Origin: Phylloscopus collybita
Taxonomy: Eukaryota > Chordata > Aves > Passeriformes > Phylloscopidae
DNA length: 64,000 nucleotides
Direction: 5' to 3'
NCBI GenBank assembly: GCA_027886175.1
Contig: JAJNNQ010000075.1
Location: forward strand, 1,467,001-1,531,000
Part shown: one piece after another, positions 59,132 to 64,000 of the stretch
Position numbering within the stretch: the first letter of the stretch is position 1
Layout: every line of letters starts with the position of its first letter
Notes under the pieces: model-generated
The model's input: the letters and a program-made list of their open reading frames with translations, nothing else
Told to the model about the DNA's origin: nothing
Databases searched by the model: none
Position numbers and translations under genes: made by a program

Positions 59132-59380
59132 ACCCCAGGATGGTTTGGGTTAGAAGGGATCTTAAAGATCGGCTCATTCCACCCCTTCCCATGGGCAGGG
59201 ACACCTTCCACTATCCCAGGTGGCTCCAAGCCCTGCCCAACCTGGCCTTGAACACTTCCAGGGATGAAACAGCCAAAGCTCCTCTGGGCAACCTGTGTCA
59301 GGACCTCACAGGGATGAACTTTTTCCCAGTATCCCATCTAAATGTCCCTTTTTCAGCTTAAAGCCATTTTGAGTGTGACC
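59124..59380 (-). mobile_element. CR1 LINE, 3' fragment
   Basis: CCCAGGATGGTTTGGGTTAG through TTTCAGCTTAAAGCCATTT. A perfect 24-bp tandem duplication borders its 3' terminus. Confidence 0.9.
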
Positions 59381-60007
59381 ACGTTTTTCTGCTGCAGGGA
59401 TGAGGTGGCCAAGGCTTGAATGCCACCTGGATGTGTAATCCTGTGTGCTTTGAACATGCATCCTGCTGGAAAATATGATTTCAGTCTGGAATAGTTGAGG
59501 TGCTTCCAGTGGGAGCATTTTAGAGTAGAGGTACAGACAAAAGAAATGACGTGTCTCATGGAATAAATTTTATGTAATAAACTGGAAAAGAAAATATGGA
59601 AAAATCCACGTTTATTCCCCAAGGAAGGGCAATTCTTTATTACTGTACTCTGAGGCTCAACTTAGTTCACCATTAGGAATGTGCTTTGTTTTCCAGCAAA
59701 ATAACTGCAGTGAAACAGCAACTGTGGCCAGTGCCACATCCCTGGGAATGCCTGGAATACCAGCAAGGTTCAGACCTGACTGGCATTCCAGGAACTATCC
59801 TGCCTCTCGTAATTCTCTGACATCCCCACTCTTCAGGAAGCTGATGGCAGTGGGGAAACCCCAATCCCAGTGGGATGAGGATTAGGACTGCTCAGCTACA
59901 GGTTGATGGAAAAGCAGAATTCATCCCCAAACATTGTCTCCACTTAAAATTCCCTACAACTCCCTGGAAGGAGGTTGTATGCAGGTGGGGATCAGCATCT
60001 CTTCCCA

Positions 60008-60256
60008 AGGGATTGGACAAGAGGAAATGTCCTCAAGTTATGCCAGGGGAGGTTTAAGTTGGATATTAGGAAAAAATTCCTTCACTGAAAGGGTTGCCAA
60101 GAGAGATGGGATATTGAATATCGGTGCCCAGGGAAGTGGTGGAGTCACATCCTGGGAGGAATTTTTAGTTGTGGCACATTGGGACACAGTTTAGTGGTTG
60201 GACTTGATGATGTTAGAGGTCTTTTTCAACCTTAACGATTCTCTGAGTCCCTGATT
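60008..60256 (+). mobile_element. CR1 LINE, older subfamily
   Basis: GGACAAGAGGAAATGTCC, GGATATTAGGAAAAAATTCC and GGTTGGACTTGATGATG. Confidence 0.87.
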
Positions 60257-61704
60257 ATGTTTCCAGCTCTGCCAGTAACTTCTCTGGGAAAGAGCAAAGG
60301 ACATTTTTCTTTATCAAACGTACACTAACACTTATTCCAAGTTTCCATCTGTCAGGACACCTAAAAAGGAGGAACATGTGCTTGTATAAACCTTTGTGTC
60401 TTGGCTGGAAACCCCTTTAAAAAGGGGTTCTAAAAATCCTATTTTACCCTTGAAGCTAGAGAAATTCTCAACAAAAACAAATGTGATGGTTGAATTTTCC
60501 ACCCTTTTTCCTAAAGAGACTGAAAAGCTGTTCCTTCATCCCATTCTTCTCTTGGTGTTTCCTTAAAATCTGACAATTTAGGAGTCCGTGTGAAAGGAGC
60601 TTTGTGTTTAGTGTGATATGGTACTGGATACCACTGGAGTACTGTGGGGATGGCACTTAGGTTAAAATCTCTAAAAAACCTGATCCCTAAAAATGGCCAG
60701 CACCATTCCTAGGAATCCCCACAGGATGCCTGTCCTGTGCAGACATTGAGTTGCAGTTTAATCAGCACTCTTCTGACCTTGGAGAGAAGAGAGGAGAGAG
60801 GAACAGCAAGATCAGGACAAGCATCGTAGCCTGGAAAGGACTGAGGACAATGGGACATGCTGCCAGGAGAGGCTGGGAAAATGCCAGGCCTGGAGAGAGA
60901 CTTGGGAGCTTGACTTTGTGGTTGTTTATTTAAAAGGGCAATCAGTGAGAACAGCAATGCAGGCAGACGGAGCAGACCCAGGAAATATCCCTTCTGCTCT
61001 GGGATGAAGATGGGTTCAGGGGTTACTCCAGGATCCTGCTGACCTTGTGCATGCCCACAAGGCATGGAGCTTTCTGCTGGTGAAAGAGAGTTTGGATTCA
61101 TGTCATGGAAGGGGTTGGGATAGGTCCAGGATGCTCTGCAATGCTAATGAAAGCCAGACTCACACTAAGGTTTGTTTTATCACTGCCACCAGAAGAAAGG
61201 CTCCATCCTTTTATAACCTAAGCATACATAAAAGAGAAAACATTCTTTTGTCGTTCCCTTAATCCCTGTTATCTGCTCTTTGCCTTCTCAGGGCCAGCTG
61301 AAGATGGGGCCTGAGTTCCAATGGGGTCCTTAGCAGAAAATGGTTGACAAAGGGCTGGGAAAAAACCTATTTATTTGACTTTGTATTGCTTTGGATGTTT
61401 TTTTTTAACCAATACCCACTCCTGACTTGCCAATCCTACCCTTCACAAGCTCCCCCTCTCCTGCTACAACCGAGGGAAAATTCCCAACTTGGAAAATGCA
61501 GTCAATATGCAAAAGCCACCTTCAGAACCTCCTTCAGCAGCTCAAAGCTCTTTGATGCTGACAGCGGCAACTTTATATAGATGCATCTCTGAAATGCTAA
61601 AACCTTCCCAGTCTATAAACCCCTCCTGCAAACAGACCACAGATTAGCTTTTACACCGGATTTAAGCATTTTTTGGGTTTACAGCTGCATCATACTGAAA
61701 TAAC
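60257..61704. other. Presumed intron, nothing recognised
   Basis: No repeat or exon found. Confidence 0.45.
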
Positions 61705-61925
61705 TGAAAAAAAAAACCAAAACCAAAAAAAAACCAAGAAAAAAACCACAAAAAAAAAAAAACCAAACAAAACCCCCCCCCAAAAAAACCCCAAAACAAA
61801 AACAAAAAAAACCCACCAACCACCAACCACAACCCCCCCAAAAAAAACCAAAAAAAACAAAACAAAACCCAAAAACCAAACCAAACCAAACCAAAACAAA
61901 ACAACCCACCAAAACAAAAACCCCA
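61705..61925 (+). repeat. A/C-rich low-complexity array
   Basis: About 220 bp of A and C with C-runs up to 8 (near 61773-61780). The minus strand is a G/T array like that at 6625-6790 but in opposite orientation. Confidence 0.95.
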
Positions 61926-62292
61926 GAGAGGTGACACTGAGTGAGACACATTGGGATTCTGGGCCAGGCAGGATTCTTTGATCTGAAACCTGTAGATCCA
62001 CTGCCTCTCACTCTGTTACACTGGAAAGCCCATAATGACACCTTGCCACGAGCCATAAAAGTAGGATTTGCTGGGGTAACATCTCTGGAGCTCAGCACTG
62101 CAATGCTGTGAGGTCAGGACACAGACCAAAGGCTCTGTAGTGCTCTGCTTCCCTCCAAAAAACCCCAAACTTCCTCTTCCATCACCCTCTGAGCTCTGCT
62201 CTTGCCTCCAAGGGAGTCACATCAAAACAAGCCCCACCAGTGCCACATCTGCCACCACTGCAGGGGGTGCTACACACTGGATCTGTCTTAGG
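61926..62292. other. Presumed intron, nothing recognised
   Basis: Between the A/C-rich array and an old CR1; no signal found. Confidence 0.45.
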
Positions 62293-62697
62293 CCCATGGA
62301 ATCACTGAGGTTGGAAAAGACCTCCAAGATCACTGATCCAACTGTTAAACCAGCACTGCCAAGGCCACCACTAAACCCTGTCCCCCAGGTGTGTCACATC
62401 CACGTGCTTTTTGAACACTTCCAGGGATGGTGACTCCACCACTTTTCTGGGGCAGCCACCATTTCACTGGAGAAATTTTTCCCAGTATCCAACCTGAACC
62501 TCCCCTGGTGCAACTGGAGCTGGTTTATCTCATTCTATCACTTTTTACCTGGGAGAGAAGATCGACCCCACATGGCTCCAACCTCCTGTCAGGGAGTTCT
62601 AGAGAGTAGAAGGTCCCCCATCAGACCCGTGCTCCAGACACTTCCCCATCTTTGTTGCCCTTCTCTCCCCAGCCCCTGAATGTCTTTCTTGTCATGA
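62293..62697 (-). mobile_element. CR1 LINE, older subfamily, about 400 bp
   Basis: ATCACTGAGGTTGGAAAAG, CCAGGGATGGTGACTCCACC, CAGGGAGTTCTAGAGAG and CCCTGAATGTCTTTCTTG. Confidence 0.87.
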
Positions 62698-63069
62698 GGG
62701 GTTTGATTGCAAATCACCAAGAAATGTTATAATTAGCTCACCATGCCTCTCTCCTGAGAGCAGTAAATTTAATTTCTTATTGTCAACCTGGCTCTGCCAC
62801 TTGTCCTTTCTCTTCAGCTGGAGCTGTAAGAATTCCTTGCAGCCTTCCAGTCCTTGCCCAGCTGGCTGAGACACGTGGAAGGTGCCATCTGCCTGCTCTT
62901 CCTTATTTTATTATCTACAACACCAATTATTACAGAGGCTCCTGACAGTTTTTTCCAGTCCCAGATCTTTCTCCCTATGAAAGACTGAAAGGTCCTTCCC
63001 TAAGTCTGTCTCCTTTCAAGGAGTCCCCTTTTCCCTGGAACTTTGCTCCTGTCAAGGAAAAAACAGGGA
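62698..63069. other. Presumed intron between two CR1 copies
   Basis: No signal found. Confidence 0.45.
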
Positions 63070-63540
63070 CATCACAGGACCCCAGAATGGTTTGGGTTAG
63101 GAAAGACTATAAAAATCATCTCATTGAAACCTCCTGCCATGGGCAGGGACACCTTCCACCATCCCAGGCTGCTCCAAGCCCCATCCAACCTGGCCTTGGA
63201 CACTTCCAGGGATGGGGCAGCCACAGCTTCTCTGGCAACCTGTGCCAGGGCCTCAGCACCCTCAAAGGGAAGAATTTCTTCCTAATATCCAGTCTAACCC
63301 TACTCTCTTTCAGGTTAAAGCCCTTGCCCCTTGTTGGTTGTCACAGTCTTGTCAGTACATGACCTTGTCAAAGTCTCTCTCCAGCTCTTGTAGGGACTGA
63401 AAGGCCACAATAAGCTCATCTAGGAGCTTTCTCTTCTCCAGGCTGAACAATCCAAATTTTCTCAGCCTTTCCTCATAGGAGAGATGCTCCAGCCCTTGGG
63501 TACCTTCATGGCCTTGTCTGGACTCACTCATTTACACAGG
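63070..63540 (-). mobile_element. CR1 LINE, 3' part
   Basis: CCCAGAATGGTTTGGGTTAG through CTCATAGGAGAGATGCTCC and CCTTGTCTGGACTCACTC. Confidence 0.93.
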
Positions 63541-64000
63541 TGATCAGCTGTCACAAAAACCTACATTTAATAGGCTCCAGTCCCCAAAATGTGCTCCCAA
63601 CATCACACCTTAAATCCCACTGCCGTGGCCATCCTAAATATCCCATCACTGCCACCCTGGCCCCACAAGGGAGGGGAGATGCTCCCCTTCTTTCTGCCCT
63701 CTCCACTTTCCAGTCAGATTTCCTCATGGTCAACCCAATTTCCAGTTCCTCCCCAGCAGTGGATGAACAGGGCACAAAGGGATGATCTGGAAGGGAATGC
63801 CAAGAACAGACAGACACAGGGAAGACAACACCACAGACAGACATGGGGACAGACATCCTCCTCCTGGGCTGCTGTGTGGTGCACCTGTGTTTTTTTGCAA
63901 CATGCATGGTAGAGAACCAATTTCCTGCCATTTCCCACGTTCCTGCTGGCACCAGAGGGCTCCTGAAGTGTCTGACTAACCTTGCTGTCCGTTGTTGGAG
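63541..64000. other. Presumed intron, window end
   Basis: Frames on both strands up to 133 codons; none recognised and no splice context. Confidence 0.4.

Overview
The window looks like nuclear DNA of a bird, most likely a songbird. About 38 copies or fragments of the avian CR1 LINE are scattered through it in both orientations. It also holds several endogenous-retrovirus LTRs, including three of one family, many homopolymer and A/C- or G/T-rich low-complexity stretches, and very little coding sequence. There are no operons, plasmid or phage genes, CRISPR arrays, or recognisable tRNA or rRNA genes. Nearly all the short open frames are chance frames or lie inside repeats.

The one real protein-coding feature I recognise is on the minus strand at 49752-49949. 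It is a splice-acceptor-bounded terminal exon of 65 codons ending in the class I PDZ ligand QTEV. I recognise it as the C-terminus of a BAI-family adhesion GPCR, best matching ADGRB1 (BAI1) from memory. The region from its stop down to about 47160 has no recognisable transposon, contains three minus-strand AATAAA signals (48624, 47699, 47179) and reads as a long 3'UTR. A GC- and CpG-rich block lies inside it at 49020-49500. By this reading, 49950-64000 is intron, since I find no upstream exon there, and 1-47160 is the region downstream of the gene.

Layout: 1-10 kb is mostly unique DNA with CR1 fragments, a candidate LTR at 4190-4869, a G/T array at 6.6-6.8 kb and a 46-T run at 7.6 kb. At 10-11.1 kb a complete 779-bp solo LTR with perfect 5-bp target duplications has split a minus-strand CR1. 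From 11 to 31 kb there are CR1s, microsatellites, unique stretches and a three-CR1 cluster at 28.9-30.3 kb carrying a CR1 ORF2 remnant. At 31011-31505 there are 495 consecutive pyrimidines. From 31.5 to 37.6 kb there are CR1 pieces and a candidate conserved non-coding block at 36.0-36.3 kb. At 37.7-39.4 kb lies a minus-strand retroviral remnant (LTR, polypurine tract, broken frames upstream). At 39.5-41.0 kb two LTRs of the 10.2-kb family are nested in opposite orientations, each with perfect 5-bp duplications. At 41-47 kb there are more CR1s, another minus-strand LTR-like block (about 42.96-43.35 kb) and an unexplained 189-codon frame. At 47-50 kb is the 3' end of the ADGRB1-like gene, and from 50 to 64 kb the presumed intron, with CR1s and an A/C-rich array at 61.7-61.9 kb.

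The strongest observations are the nested inverted LTR pair, the 21-bp unit present once, twice or three times in the three sister LTRs, the 495-bp pure pyrimidine tract with successive repeat units, and the ADGRB1-like terminal exon with its long, GC-rich 3'UTR. I do not see a novel molecular system here, and all family names are from memory without database searching.
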